Assembly: GCF_030272615.1 (NCBI RefSeq)
Contig: NC_081407.1
Location: forward strand, 378,762,400 to 378,826,399
Reading direction: 5' to 3'
DNA length: 64,000 nucleotides
Origin: Cryptomeria japonica
Taxonomy: Eukaryota > Streptophyta > Pinopsida > Cupressales > Cupressaceae
The notes under the pieces were generated by a model. That model was not told the origin of the DNA. It made no database searches and worked only from the letters and a program-made list of their open reading frames with translations. Of the stretch, positions 25,409-38,100 are shown in pieces. A program made the position numbers and the translations under genes. Each line of letters starts with the position of its first letter. Position 1 is the first letter of the stretch.

Positions 25409-25451
25409 GTTCCCACTTTTGCCAAATTCCTTCGTTGGCAAAAGTGGGAAC
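25409..25451. repeat. Perfect 17-bp inverted repeat with 9-nt loop
   Basis: GTTCCCACTTTTGCCAA (25,409-25,425) is exactly complementary to 25,435-25,451. The loop is ATTCCTTCG. It directly follows the motif cluster. Confidence 0.9.
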
Positions 25452-25479
25452 CAGCTTTGTGAATTCACCCGAGAGCATG

Positions 25480-25561
25480 TTATGTTAACATGTCCTTGGC
25501 TACCAAGCGTACCTAGTCGTGCATTATACAGGTGTATTTTATGTTAACATGTCCTTGGCTA
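25480..25561 (+). repeat. 23-bp direct repeat, two copies
   Basis: The 23-bp block starting TTATGTTAACATGTCC at 25,480 recurs exactly at 25,539. It includes the palindrome ATGTTAACAT. Confidence 0.85.
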
Positions 25562-25809
25562 ACATTAATGATTTTGTCCATGTATGTTTGGCAATGGCTT
25601 TCCGTCAAGTCAAATCAAATCTGAAACTTATTTGAGGGAATCTTTACACATAGCAGGACCTTGTTTCCCATCTTGGTTTTGGACTGCCGTATCATTTGTG
25701 TCAGGCTAGTCCACCATTTAATGTATTGCACGGTGTCCAGCTACAGTCCACCATTTAATGCATGGTTGCGATGTATTGTTGTATCATAGGGCCCAAATAG
25801 CAGATGTGT

Positions 25810-25956
25810 CTTTTTTGGTTTCAAAATGACAGTATGGATTGACTAACATGCTTGTTAGTCGCACATTTTACATCGTCAATTTTGCAATGAATGGCTGCGA
25901 TTGACTAACATGTCACTAACATGCTATACAAAGAGCCTATTTTGAAGCCAAAATAG
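25810..25956. mobile_element. Same MITE family, copy 3
   Basis: Degenerate ends (TTTTTTGGTTTCAAAA and TTTTGAAGCCAAAATAG), internal GTTAGTCGCACATTTTACA and a GATTGACTAACATG block. Confidence 0.65.
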
Positions 25957-27039
25957 ACACAACCCCCAAATAGCTACATCCATTTGTTGTGAACATCTTT
26001 TTATCTTCATTTACCTCAAAGGAATATCTTTATACCTGAAAAAACAAGATCAAGGACTCACATTCAAGGATAAGCATGCCAAACGATTGGGCTCTTTGTA
26101 ACCATCAGATCATTTCTCCCAATTTTTAAAATTTTTTTTATAACAAGCCTCACTTTGATCTCGGCTATAATATGAATTCTTTCTTTATAGCATTAATTTT
26201 ATATTTAGTTTTTTTAATTCTTTTATTTTAAAAGTTTACTTGAAAAGCAATTTGGTTTCTTTTGTTTGGTAGATTTTTTAATTGAATGCATGAAGTTTCC
26301 AAAGTCTATATTGATATGTTTTTTATTTTTCTAGATTGGACTGTATGAGTTTTTACGTTGCTAATAAAAAACTCACATAGTCGAAACCAGAAAAATAAAA
26401 AAAATAGATTTTTTTATTTTTAAAAATTTTACATTTTCATTTTTAATTTTCATTTTTTTTAATAGAAGGAAGGCTTCTCAACATATGGAGATTGCCTTTA
26501 TCTTTATCAAAAACATATGGAGATATAAATATTTATATTGTATTTATTGTTGCATAATATATAGAATTTAATGTACTATATTAAATAAAAATATGATATA
26601 ATTTATATTTTTATACATAATATTCTTTAAATTAAATATATACAAAATGTAATATATAACTAATGTTTGTATAATATATTATTTAAATTAATTTATAAGA
26701 AATCTTACAATGTAACTATTCATTTATAAAGATGAAATGAGAGGGATGGAAGGAAGGAGAGAGACCTACTTGTGTTAATTTGCAATTGTTATATACCTTA
26801 AAATATATAAGATGATAAAACTTAATGGTTCGCATACTTCACAAATAAATGATGCAAATCAATGAAATCAATTTTGATCAATCTTGAATTTATGATTTTT
26901 TGAGTTAATTTAGTGATTTTTGTAGTTTTGAATGAGTAGACTAAAGTTTTGACTATAGGTATTTGAAATTCTCTATATATGTAGGCTCAAGATTCTCAAA
27001 TATTTTGATTGAGGGAGGGGACCGGAAGGAAACTGAGGG
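25957..27039. other. AT-rich gap
   Basis: Nothing recognised up to the first LINE-like sequence near 27,040. Confidence 0.5.
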
Positions 27040-27659
27040 AGATGAACGAGGTCTACAACTAGGGTTTCATCGACATGGACCATCCTTCCAAGCTCGATGA
27101 TGGATTTCCCTCCTACTAGTGGAGGAGGTGGTAAGATTTACTCCATGGTGGTAAGGCCCTTGTTTTCCCCTTCTACCCGCATTCATTTCTCTCACATTTA
27201 TTGAGTGTGGTTTTACTCTGTTACTTGTTTTGTTGTACATGTTGCCCTATGGGGGAGCAATCAATAGGGTCAAGCATCAACTTGATCAACCCGTCAGTTT
27301 CTATGATCGAGGCCAATGGAATTAATGGAAAAACCTTTAGAGATGCCATTATTGGCTCGACTTTGCAGGTTCCGGATGAAGCCAAGTTTATACTCCCTCT
27401 CCTTTGCATACCTTGTCCATTTCACCTAATGAATCAATGGCTAGGGCTATAGATTTCGAAAAGGATAGGCTACAACATATTGCTATTTTCTTCATTTCTA
27501 CTGACATTGATAGATGCCCGACTAGGAAGTCTATGGATGACTTGATGAAAAATGTTGGATGAATAAATTACGGTTTAAGTTTTCATTTTGTAGAATGGTT
27601 CAGAAAGGTTTGTTCACTATATTCTTCAATGACAATAAATCTCAGGCATAAATTATTAA

Positions 27660-28500
27660 GAAATAATTTTGGGTCATGGGAAAACCACATTTAGGGCTCT
27701 TAAATGGTCATTTGATACTAACAATGAGGAAATACTAGCTCTATCATGCCCCCGTTGGATCCAAATTAAGAATCTTCCTCCCATTTTTGGGAATTTCATT
27801 CCTCAAATCATGGAACCAATAGGCAGAATGACAAGGGTAGACCACTCATCAAACCTGGTTCCTCATCTGGATGCCCGCATTCTTATTTCTATTAACTCTG
27901 GTGTAGATATTCCTAGGTTTATTGGCATCCATCTTGGAGATGAATGGTTTACTTGTCTTGTTGAAACCCTAGGTGAAATTAGTGCTTGTTTTCTATGTAG
28001 GAAGGAAAGGAACATTAGAAGACCCTTCCATATTATTAATTCCAAGAAGAGGGCCTCTAAAAACCCTACTAATAATGTTTCTAAATTTGATGGTTACCCT
28101 TCCTCTTCAACCCCCAATCTGGGTGGTGTATCTCCCTTAGTGGGCAAGCTTGATTCTCTTAAAGATGCCATTAGTAAAGCCACTTCTGGATTCTCGAGTG
28201 AGAAATATGTAGTGCTCCTTTCTATTGATGACTCTGTTATCTTTGGCACCTTTAATGTCGACCATCCACCACATTCTGCTGTGTTAGAAGCCATCTCGAA
28301 GTTGGAGGAATTGAAAGACACGGGCTTCCACTTGGTAACTAGGAAGGATAAGCGGTCAAGAAGGAAGAATGCACAACAACTTGCATTGGAAAAAAATAGG
28401 GCACATGGATATGTACAGAAATGCTCCTCCGTGAAGAAGATGTTCTTGAAGTTTTGCTTGAGAGTAACTTGTTTGATAATAATGATAGGCAGTCTCTAGT
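27660..28500 (+). pseudogene. LINE ORF1-like protein (DUF4283 / zinc-knuckle type)
   Basis: The frame contains TTFRALKWSFDTNNEEILA, CPRWIQIKNLPPIFG and a region with LDARILISINSGVDIPRFI. The truncated knuckle-like CFLCRKERNI follows near 27,985. Plant L1 ORF1 proteins pair a DUF4283-type domain with a CCHC knuckle and bind the LINE RNA. Only two of the knuckle cysteines are evident. The start codon is not clear; the coding part may begin upstream of a frameshift near 27,660. Confidence 0.6.
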
Positions 28501-29159
28501 CAAATCTATCATTAGGAATTCTGAGGGGGTAGTTTGAGGTACCTCTAGCTTGGGGAATATGGAGAGAATCGGCCCTCCTCCTAGCAAAGATCCCATTCTA
28601 TCGAAATCCAATCAATTTCAGATTCTTGATTCTTAGTCTGAGCCAATTAAGGATTCGATTGATCCTATGGATTCCCGAGAGGAGGGAGATTTCCCTCATT
28701 GTTGTCAAGACACTGATACTATGGTGTCTTCCCCCTGTTTCTAAAAATATGATTGATCCTGACAATGTGGTCTATGAGATCATCCATGTTAACCCTCTGG
28801 TTGGTAGTTCAAACCCTAACGACTCCCCCACTCTTGCCAAAGTTGACATAATCGAGAGTGATAACCCACAGGATGGCTCCTCGTTGGGCAATCATGAGTC
28901 TGAAGTTGAGATAGACCTTATGTCCAACTACTCGGTCACGAGTGGTGAGGGGGTCCAGGAGAGAGGATTTTTGGATGAGGAAATTTCTAAAACATAGTCT
29001 AATGCAAGGAGAAAAACAGGTAGACCTCCAAGATCCAAAAATAAAAACTCTCCATTGCATAAGAAATCTAACCGCAAATCTAGCATGCACAAGTGTTTCA
29101 ACAACTTCCAAGCTACTAGGGAAGACAATTAAGAAGTTGTTGATTATGAAGTGCATGTC

Positions 29160-29920
29160 ATGGAATGTCTAGGGGTTGGAATCTCCTGACAAGAAATATA
29201 TTGTCAGAAGAATGCTTAACCAACATAGAGAACTGGACATTGTTATGCTTGAAGAAGTCAAGCCACTCAGTTTTGCATTGGATGTTGGTCAAAATTTTGT
29301 CTGGAAAGATGCTCTGAAGTTTTATACCAAACATGAAAAGGGGAAAGGGGGAGTCGTGATCCTTGTCAATTCAAAATGGAGATACTCAATTTAGTGTTCT
29401 GATGTATCCCCATGTAGCAGAGTAGTCTGGGTCTCTATTAAAAGCAGTGATAATATATTTGGTATTTGTATAGTCTATGCCCCTAATGATTATAGGGAGA
29501 GAGATAATCTATGGCAATGGATTGCTTCCTTACCTGACATCCCATGGATCATAGGATGAGACTTTAACATGATTGAGCAACAAGAGGATAACAGGAGAGG
29601 TTAAAAAGTGGATTGGAAAGGAGGAGAGAAGATGATATGGGACAAAATGAAAGGAATGAAGAGATTGTATGACCCGTCAGAAGGTATGAGATCTTCCCAC
29701 AAAGGTATTTGGTTTACCTGGTGCAACTACCAAAAAGGGCAAAGTAGGATTTATTCCAGACTTGACATATTTTATTCCAACAAAGATTTCTTTTCCTTTT
29801 CTCGTGATCTTGATGGTTGTCCGGTGAGAGTCTCGCCTTCCTCTCTCTTTGCCCATCACCCCATTATTGCCCATTTCTCCCTTAAGGATGGTATCAAAGG
29901 ACAAACAGAGGGTAGTGCCA
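29160..29920 (+). pseudogene. LINE apurinic-type endonuclease
   Basis: Family motifs occur in order across frameshifts and stops: SWNV at 29,160 (N-terminal WN motif), VMLEEVK (LQETK-like glutamate motif), GGVVILV, IVYAPNDYRERDNLW, WIIG-x-DFNMI (GDFN motif, stop in the middle), WFTWCN and YSRLDIF (RLDR-like), and SLFAHHPII in place of the usual SDHxPI. The enzyme would nick target DNA to prime reverse transcription. The SDH motif is altered and stops are present, so it cannot be active. Confidence 0.75.
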
Positions 29921-30539
29921 AATTTATTCTCAATACAAAGTTGTTAGAATATCAGGATATCCTTGTTGCCCTCCACATTGCCAGTCTTTTTAACAGATGG
30001 AACTCTCACTCTAATTCCCATATTGAAAGATGGAATGCCTCAATGATCGGTTGGAAAAATGTTCTTAATACCGTGGGGAAAAACAAAGCCAAGGATGTGA
30101 AACAGATTGAACTTATCCTCACATCAAACCTGTAAGAGGCAAAAGAAAAGATTTGATTTGACCTGAGTAATGTGGTTCTTGCCCAATCGGTGGCTTTGGC
30201 TATAGATAAACTTAGGAAGTTGCAACATAATAGATCTTTAGGAGAAAGGGAAAGAGCCAGAATACAATGGCTACAACAGGGAGATTCAGGTTCTAAATTT
30301 TACTTTAAGTATCTTAAACAAACACAAGCAGAAGACATAATTGATAAGTTGTCGATTGAAGATGGAAAGATTTATAGTGAGGATGACATCATGGGAGAAT
30401 TCATTTTCTTTTACAAGAATCTCTTTACAACTTATGACTTGCCCATCTCCATAATTGCCAGGAAGATATGTTGCTCTCTCATCCCTAAACTCCTTTCACC
30501 TGAAGATAACTAGAGGTTAAACCAACCTTTTTCTGTGGA

Positions 30540-31640
30540 GGAAATCAAAAGTGCCATTAACTCACTTCACAATGATAAGGCCTAGGCCCAGATGGGTTAT
30601 CCATTGAATTCTATAAAGCCAATATTAATTGGATTGCTAACGACTTGCTGGAAGTGTATAAGGAAGCCATTGGGAAAGGTTCCCTTGGGTATGAGATTAA
30701 TAGAGGACTCATTAAATTACTTCCTAAAGAAGGGTATAAGGACATCATAAAAAATTGGAGACCTATCACTCTACTCAACATCTCCTATAAAATTCTAGCC
30801 AAAATGCTAGCCATCAGATTGGAAAATATTCTTCCTAGGCTTATATGTAGCACTCAGACAGGCTTCATTAAAGGCAAATAAATACTTGAAAATTTGATTA
30901 CTATTTGGGAGGCAATGGAGTGGGCTAATAACTCGGGTCAGGAGGTAGATATGTTTCTTCTTGACTTTGAAAAGGCCTATGATAGGGTTGAATGGAAATT
31001 CATTATCATGATGCTTGAAGCATTTGGTTTTTCCGAGGTATTCTATCACCTTGTTTAGGTCCTCCTCACAGATGCCCATGCACAAATTAAAACTTAATGG
31101 CTCTATTTCACAAGCTTTTCATCTTAGTAGATCCATTCGGAAAGGTTGTCCTCCTGCCCCTGCCCTTTTTTTTATTGCATCAAAAGCATTATACTACCTA
31201 TTAAGAGATGACACCTTATCTCCTAGAGTAAAAGGAATTACTCTACCGAAAAAATTTGACCTACTTAATATTCAATTTTTAGATGATACTGCACTATTTC
31301 TAGAACTAGCTAAAATAAACATGGACTCCTTATCCCTTAAACTTAAGATGTTTTGTGAAGCATCTGGTGCAAAAATCTCTTAGGCTAAATCCACCTTGCT
31401 CAATTGGTTGGATCACCATCTTGATTAGCTTTCTCACTATGGGTTTCAGTGGCAGGTCCTGACAAGATTGTCAGATACCTCGGGATTTCGTTATTTGTAT
31501 CCTTGTGTCTCAAGGATATGTGGAATTGGAACAAAAGAAATATTGAAACGAATCTTACCAAATGGAATACCCAATACCTTTCACTTGCAGAGAGAGTACA
31601 ATTTTGTCAAAAAATCCCCTCCTCTTATGGTGTGGATGTT
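30540..31640 (+). pseudogene. LINE reverse transcriptase
   Basis: Motifs include NWRPITLLNISYKILAKM (30,757), GFIKGK, LLDFEKAYDRVEW with a catalytic aspartate (30,960), RSIRKGCPPAPALFF (31,130, the RxGxPLSP motif with an altered SP), and QFLDDTALF (31,272, the catalytic DD pair). At least two frameshifts and several stops separate them. The thumb region continues to about 31,640 and the frame is lost before 31,935. Confidence 0.8.
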
Positions 31641-31935
31641 CAGTAACTACTAAATTAATGACATTCAAAAAATCATTAGGAATTTTAGATGGAAACGAGA
31701 ACAACAAATCTCACTCAATCAAGTGGCAGTGGTGTTGTATGGATAGGGCTATTGGGGGTTTGGGGCTGAAGGATCTTAAAGTTCAAGGGATTTCCCTAGA
31801 AGCTAAATGGATATTTCATGCATTGGAAGGAAATGATTCATCGAAGATTCTTATTAGGAATAATAGTAAGTTGGGTGTTCCCAAGACTACTAAATCTTGG
31901 AAATCCCTTTCTCTTATGAAATGCTCAGGCCGAAG

Positions 31936-32065
31936 CTATTCTGGCTCCAAAACAGACCTTTCGTACAACGTGTTAGTAATGAGTTAGTTAATCGCAGCCG
32001 TTTATTGAATAATTGACAGTGTAAAATGCGCGACTAACACGCATGTTATTCAATCGCTAAGAGAC
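31936..32065. mobile_element. Same MITE family, copy 4 (partial)
   Basis: Starts with the intact end CTATTCTGGCTCCAAAA and keeps GCGCGACTAACACGCATG; the right end is missing. It joins directly to the truncated LINE. Confidence 0.65.
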
Positions 32066-32091
32066 TATACGAAATGCCCATTGGGTTGAAG

Positions 32092-32273
32092 CTATTCTGG
32101 CTCCAAAATAGACCTTTCGTACATCGTGTTAGTGATAGGTTAGTCAATCGCAGCCACGCGTTACCGATAGGTTAGTCAATCGCAGAATGTTGGTTGGAAA
32201 ATGGACGTTGTAAAACGGACCACTAACATGCGTGTTAGTTAATCCATACTCACGTTTTGGAGCTTAACGAAGC
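32092..32273. mobile_element. Same MITE family, copy 5
   Basis: Left end CTATTCTGGCTCCAAAA, with a duplicated internal GATAGGTTAGTCAATCGCAG block, then CACTAACATGCGTGTTAG, and a right end reduced to TTTTGGAGC. Confidence 0.65.
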
Positions 32274-32279
32274 TCAGAT

Positions 32280-32640
32280 TAGTAGCTTCGAAGTCATCCC
32301 GATGACCCGATGAAATCATCTACGGCCATCGGGGTAGCTTTGCTTATCAGATGGACAAAAGGATAAAAGGCATGCACATCCAGATCAAGATAGTGCAAAA
32401 ATAGTTATACCGATCCATGATGGCATGGAGAATCAGAAGGCAACACCATTGGTATTACCTATACCGATAAAATGGAGTCAGAAGCATAAAGCATAAAAGT
32501 GCATCGGAGAATCATGGGGACTTTGGGAGGAATAGAAAAAGGCTATTCCGACCCTCGATTAAGATAAAACTACCTACAGGGATATCAGTATAAGTTATAT
32601 CGATAAACTAAACATTTAGTGAGGAATCATCGGGACGGCT
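32280..32640. repeat. Repeat with TATACCGAT-type motifs
   Basis: Contains several ATACCGAT / ATATCGAT motifs beside AAGTTAT or TAGTTAT. Similar motifs recur at 40,560-40,870 and one near 34,185. They may be remnants of one LTR or satellite family flanking the F/E genes. Confidence 0.35.
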
Positions 32641-32644
32641 GAAG

Positions 32645-32775
32645 CTATTCTGGCTCCAAAACAGACCTTTCGTATAGCATGTTAGCAATAGGTTAGTCAA
32701 TCACAGTCATTTATTATAAAATCGACGATGTAAAACGTGCGACTAACACACGTGTTAGTCAGTCTGTACAATGAT
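32645..32775. mobile_element. Same MITE family, copy 6
   Basis: Left end CTATTCTGGCTCCAAAA, internal AAAATCGACGATGTAAAA and GACTAACACACGTGTTAGTC, which is a near-perfect palindrome. The right end is degraded. Confidence 0.65.
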
Positions 32776-33263
32776 TTTCATAATAGTTTGAAGCTAGCAG
32801 AGAGATTGAAACAATATTAAACTACAGAAAAGGCAAAACTAACAACTATAGATCAATACTTCATGTGATAGAAAATTTGTATTTGATTACATCAATGCTT
32901 AACAAACATTGTGTTAAAAAATTGGTAGCAGTGTGTAAGAAGCATTGGTTCTTTACAAATTGTAATGTCCACCATCCCTTATCAGTACATGTAGATGAAA
33001 ATGACATATTTAAACATAAAATTATTGCCTACAAAATGACCATCGAAGGTGCTCCATGTACCTACAATGGTGAGCCATTTCTAACATAGTGTCAGCTGAC
33101 ACTTTCTCCTATTTACCATGACAAGATGTTTTATAACTTATCCGGTAACTACCTAAAATACTGCTATTGCTAATTTTACAAAATTAATCCTATTGTTTGC
33201 AATAGGGTCATAGAAGTGTAGCAAGTGACATGCAAAACAGGAAATTGTAGATAAACAAAAAAA
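32776..33263. other. Gap without recognisable feature
   Basis: The 74-codon plus-strand frame at 32,865 has no recognisable domain. Confidence 0.4.
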
Positions 33264-33851
33264 CTAACTCCCAATGTATTGGAGTATGACACCCATGTTC
33301 TCTCCAATCTCCATTACTTTGATAGCGGCTGGTGTTGAGAGCCAGTTATCATTGGAGTTCAGTAGTTTGCGGAAGGGATCTAGATTCCCATTCCTCACCC
33401 CTACCCTAAACACCTCCCACACCTCCTAGATGAAGTTCTTCCTCCTCTCCCATGCTGCCCTTTTTTGGGCAATTTCCTCATCTTTAGTGTTTGACTCCTC
33501 TGATTCAGAGGAGATGTAGTTGGTGTGGTTATAATAGATGCTGACGGTGCTTACCCAACAATTAGAATCCAACTCTAGAATGGCATTTCCCAGGGCCTGC
33601 CCATCAGATGGGCAGACAAAGTCGTCGATCCTCTGTATGGTCACTTCCTTTGAATCGAATATGTCAACCATAGGGCAAATGACAGCCTCATAAAGAAATC
33701 CATCACACCAGTGTCGATTAGCACCCAATTTACCATTAGCCACCTGCCATACAACATTCCAGAGCACATCATTTTCTTGAAATAGCCGACTGCATTGGGC
33801 CTGGATCGATTCCTCTCTACACAGGCAACTGACAGCAAAATGATGCACCAT
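33264..33851 (-). pseudogene. Unrecognised protein fragment
   Basis: A 141-codon frame from ATG 33,851 (MVHHFAVSCLCREESIQAQ), with Cys/His/Trp in the N-terminal half and a charged end (SSESEESNTKDEEIAQKRAAW), is stopped by one TAG near 33,428. It continues in the same frame for 53 more codons (VWEVFRVGVRNGNLDPF... to VILQYIGS) before a TAG at 33,264. Continuation through a single stop suggests decayed coding sequence rather than chance. No family is recognised and no homologous copy is seen in this window. Confidence 0.35.
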
Positions 33852-35150
33852 TGGTTCAGATTGAAACTTCTAGGCTTAAGACTATAATTTGAACCATTCC
33901 TTATATAATGTTTCAAACTTTCTAGAGAAGTCTAGAGACCAAAAGACGCCCGAATTCTAATCAAGGTTCGTCCAAACAACATATCTTTACTATTATGAGA
34001 ACTTGTCAAGTTTTCTGCACCTACGTACTTTATCTAACTAGCCTAATACCAATCTGCCAAAGTGCATGAAAAAAAACAGAGGTCTCCTCTTTGTCCTTCC
34101 ACTAAGGTATGGCCTACGTCTAGCTAAAACAAGGCTCCCGATGAAACCACATTGGCAAGCCAAAGGAGGATAATCGGCATCACTTATACCAATGAAATGG
34201 AGTGCCGACTCATTGGAGCACATTAAAAAATACTCAACTCGGTGCACACTTTTCAAAAGATCATTCCATCAAGATAGCTTGTTTCAATGATAGTTCTATC
34301 GAGATAGAATTCCAAACTAACATATAACAAGGTTTCAACAAAACCTTCTACACTTTGAACTTATCCAAAGCTCAGGTGGGTATACCTTTTGTGAATACTT
34401 TCACACTTTTAAATTGAGATCCACAGTAAACCAATGCTAAAAACCTATGGACTTCATCACCTCAATAAAACTAAGACATTAAAGAAAACTTATGCTCATT
34501 TTCAGTATTTGATCCCAAGAAAGATAAAAAGAATTCCATAACTGATATCAATGCCTTATCCAGGCTACAGAGTCACCTAAATCAAGCAATAGTTTCAAAA
34601 CTAAACATTCTCATACATTTCATCACTTCGGCTTTCATGAACCCCATACATGCTTGACATATATATGGGTTTTTTCCCTTTAAACTAGAACCGTTTATCA
34701 AATTCAAAGCAACGAACAATTAATCTACTGACAGAAATATTTCACGCATATTTAATCCCTCTCCTGAAGAGAAAAGCTAGAAATATATCTATAAGATTGC
34801 CTCACAATCCATGCTCAATCGAATAACCCTAAATTATCCAAATGAAATCAACAAACTAATGAATCCACACCAGAAGATAAAGAAGATTTAGGCCTGAAAC
34901 TTTGATTTGTATACTTATATTCATTTTGAAAATTTTACATGACACAAGGTAATTCCTGAGAGAACCAGAAACACCTTAGATATATTTCAACAGAGTTTCT
35001 TTACAAATTCTTGTGATGATTTTTTCTAAGTCTTGGTATCCATTTATAACAATATGGATGCAAACAAGCTTCAGACTTTCCGAGGAAAAGTTTGTTACAA
35101 CCATGATTCCCACTGAAAAGGAAAGAAAAATACAATCCTTTTATTTCCTA
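33852..35150. other. Gap between unknown fragment and the F gene
   Basis: Mostly AT-rich. TTATACCAATGAAATGGAGT near 34,185 resembles a block near 32,455. It may be the 3' flank of the minus-strand F gene. Confidence 0.4.
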
Positions 35151-35159
35151 ACGACCTTT

Positions 35160-38100
35160 TAAGTTTGTTGTTTCGTTGCAGCATCTTCTAACTATTCTGG
35201 GACTTCCTCTTCTTGTACTACATATTTGTTTTTCCACTCTTGGAACACGTCATCACTTGGCCAGGAGAAGCTAACAATCTTCTTTTTCATCTTATTTAGC
35301 CTTTTCCATGTGATTTTCAATTTCCCAACCTCTGTCTTCGGAAAACCATAATGTGACTTTACTTTCTCAATCTCCTTAATTGTCTTAATAAATAAAGATG
35401 TGTCATTTGTATTAATGACCTCATTTACCCTCTGAGACAAGTTATACCCCAACTCATCAATCCATTCCTTTTCCTCTTTTAGCTAATTTGGACCAACAAA
35501 ACCCTTGGGAAACAACTCATACTTATGATCAGAATATTCTTTTCTATATATGTGGGATTTTCTCTTCACACCTGCCCTTTCTTCTGCTAATCCAATCATC
35601 CCTTTTATTAACTCACAAGTTGATTTTATATTGGCATCATCCTCTACCTCTACATGAGATGAACACATAAGTTCCAACTCCACTCCCCTAGGCATCCACT
35701 TATTCAGAATTGGCTCTAAAGTTGCCTTATCTTCTTTCAAATTAGTCAAAATATTCAAAATTCTTTTCATGTAAATGTATACAATAGAGGCTCTAGCTGA
35801 GTCAATAAATTTGAAAATTGTACCTCTAACCTTTCCTTCATATTTTCTTGCAAGTAAGGCCTAAGCCTGTTTAAACTTTTCCATCTCATCTTGTATGGTT
35901 TCAATTACTTGGAAACCAAAGGTCATAGGAGAAGGGGGAAATTCAATGATAGGACTAGTGCGTGGGGGTTTTGCTGGAGAAGATGCAATCATTAAAGTAG
36001 AGGACTCACCTTTCTGGTACTGCCCTACCAATTGACTTTGTAAACTAGCAATGATGCTATCTTGGTTGGCTATCACTCCTTTGGTCTCATTATAAGCCTT
36101 TAAAATTGTTTCCAGTTTTACCTGGAGATCAGCTCTCTCCTTAGCTTCTTTCTCAACCACTACCACATTGAATTTTGCAATTTTTAGAACTGTGCTGGCA
36201 GCTTCCACAACTCTTGTGTCATGGACTCTCTTCACTATCATACCTCCTAGGTAGCTAGATTCTAAGGTGTCCTTCCTCCTTCTGCTCTCATCCCTCTTTA
36301 GGGACCACATAACCAAAGAAACATTATCCTTACTGAATGTCACTCCTTCTAGGGGCTTGGTTTCTTTCCTTATTGCTTCAAGCACCAAGGCATCTGCTAT
36401 GTCCCATTCAGGAAGGATTAAAACACCAGCCTTTGACACCATTTCTCTCCCCTTTTTAGGAGTAATGGCTTTGAATTTTGCCATCATTTCTTGCTTCACT
36501 TCTTCCTCCACTGTATTTGCATCTTTGTGGGTTTGCTCATTCTTTTTCTTCTCACATCTTGCCTTAAATTGCTCAATGTTTTGTTTCCAAACAAATTGCA
36601 TAAAGGACCCTATTATAAAAAAATTATTATCAACCAGGAACTCCTCACTGGCTTGTTTGATAACAGGGTCTAGCTCCTTTCCTTTAAACTCATCTGTAGT
36701 CAAATTCATCTCAGCACTTGATGGTTCTTCAGGCATTCCCTCTTGTGTTTCCTCATAAGTGTAGGCAATCTCCCCAAGACTTCCTAACTACAACAATTGC
36801 TTAGCCGCTGCTTGTTCATCTCCCACATGGATAGGGGATTGGGAGGGAGAGTACAAAGGTTCACCCATTTGCACCTCTTTGCCTACCCTTTGCCTTTTAG
36901 GGGAGTTTTGGATGTTAGTGACATCTTCTATTGCTCTCTTTCCTTTTGAAGTAGAGGGCTCACCAGTTACCGATACTAGCACACTATACCTTGGCTTCTT
37001 ATGCATCACATAATCACTCAGAGGGATGGCCTTGGCAAAGGTAGGCTTGGCTAAAACTAACTTAGCCCTTTTAGGATCGTTCCTCATTATAACCTCCCTC
37101 TTCTCCTTCAATGTCTACATTAGGTGTTCAAAATAAAGAATTAAGAATTTAATTTTCTCCTCAAAGGGAGTAAAAATAGATAGAGGATCATAACCACAAT
37201 CAAATTGGTGAATAAAATCAAGGGCCTTCTTTTATGCTACCCATTTTTCTTTTCTCACTTCTTTCTCATCTAGATTGAATTCATTTCTTTTCAGATCCTC
37301 GGGAAAATGGAACTGATGTGGTCTACCTTTACATACTGCTCTCTTTCTGAACATACCATTGAAGAAATCTTCATGGTCAGCAAATCTTGATACTGCAGTA
37401 GGCAACCTATATGGTTGAAAGAAATCATCGAAGTGTTTCCAGCCACCCTTGGTAATTACAAATTGATGAGCAATGGTGATGGTTGGGAAAATGGTCCATT
37501 TTCCCCTATTTGTTAACTCTGCCTCTTGGACACCCCCGATTTGCCTTAGGATCTCTGCAATTCCTATCTTCAATGGAACATGATAAGGAAGAAAATATGG
37601 AGTTCCTTTGAATCCATAAACTCTAAACACTGTAGAGATAGGGTATAAATATACATCACCCCAGTTGTGCACAATCTTGATACCTTCAGCAAATTCTTTA
37701 GGCCTAAGGAACTCTAGGAGGGCCTTAGGGATCCTAGGGTTTTGTTGGCACAAGAGAATCCTAAGCCTAGATGAAAAGCATATATCAAAATTCAAGTAAC
37801 TGGCATCATCTCTATCCCAAGACAAAATTGTGCTCCCTAATTGCATAGGCATCTCTTCACCATCCTTTTCCTTAACCAGATCCATTTCATTAGCGAAGTA
37901 ATCAGCATCTTTAAACAAAAACATATGCATGAGAAGAGAGTACCACCCAAAAGGTCTGTCTACCTTACCATTTTTAATCCCTATCAGCCCTAGATGGATT
38001 GCATCAATGAGATAAGGTGCATAATCAAAATTTATTGCCAGAGAGGGGTTTAAGATTTGTGCTATCATTAGCATATAGTGAGTTGGCATAGCGGTTTCAA

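Larger units (their letters stand above)
27040..31935 (+). mobile_element. Decayed L1-type LINE, 3' end lost
   Basis: The order on the plus strand is an ORF1-like protein (27,660-28,500), an endonuclease (29,160-29,920) and a reverse transcriptase (30,540-31,640), as in plant L1 LINEs. Multiple frameshifts and stops interrupt all parts. Sequence homologous to the LINE ends at 31,935, where a MITE begins. The RNase H domain and poly-A tail are therefore missing. No target duplication can be assigned. Confidence 0.85.

Noticed and set aside
25409-25451. microRNA precursor
   Set aside because: A stem of 17 bp is too short for a plant microRNA duplex with flanking lower stem.
25188-25488. Two opposing frames of about 95 codons
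   Set aside because: Caused by the repeated TTCGAGCGAA motif; no domain.
36267-36758. 163-codon plus-strand frame
   Set aside because: Antisense shadow of the F gene, which is supported by its homologue.
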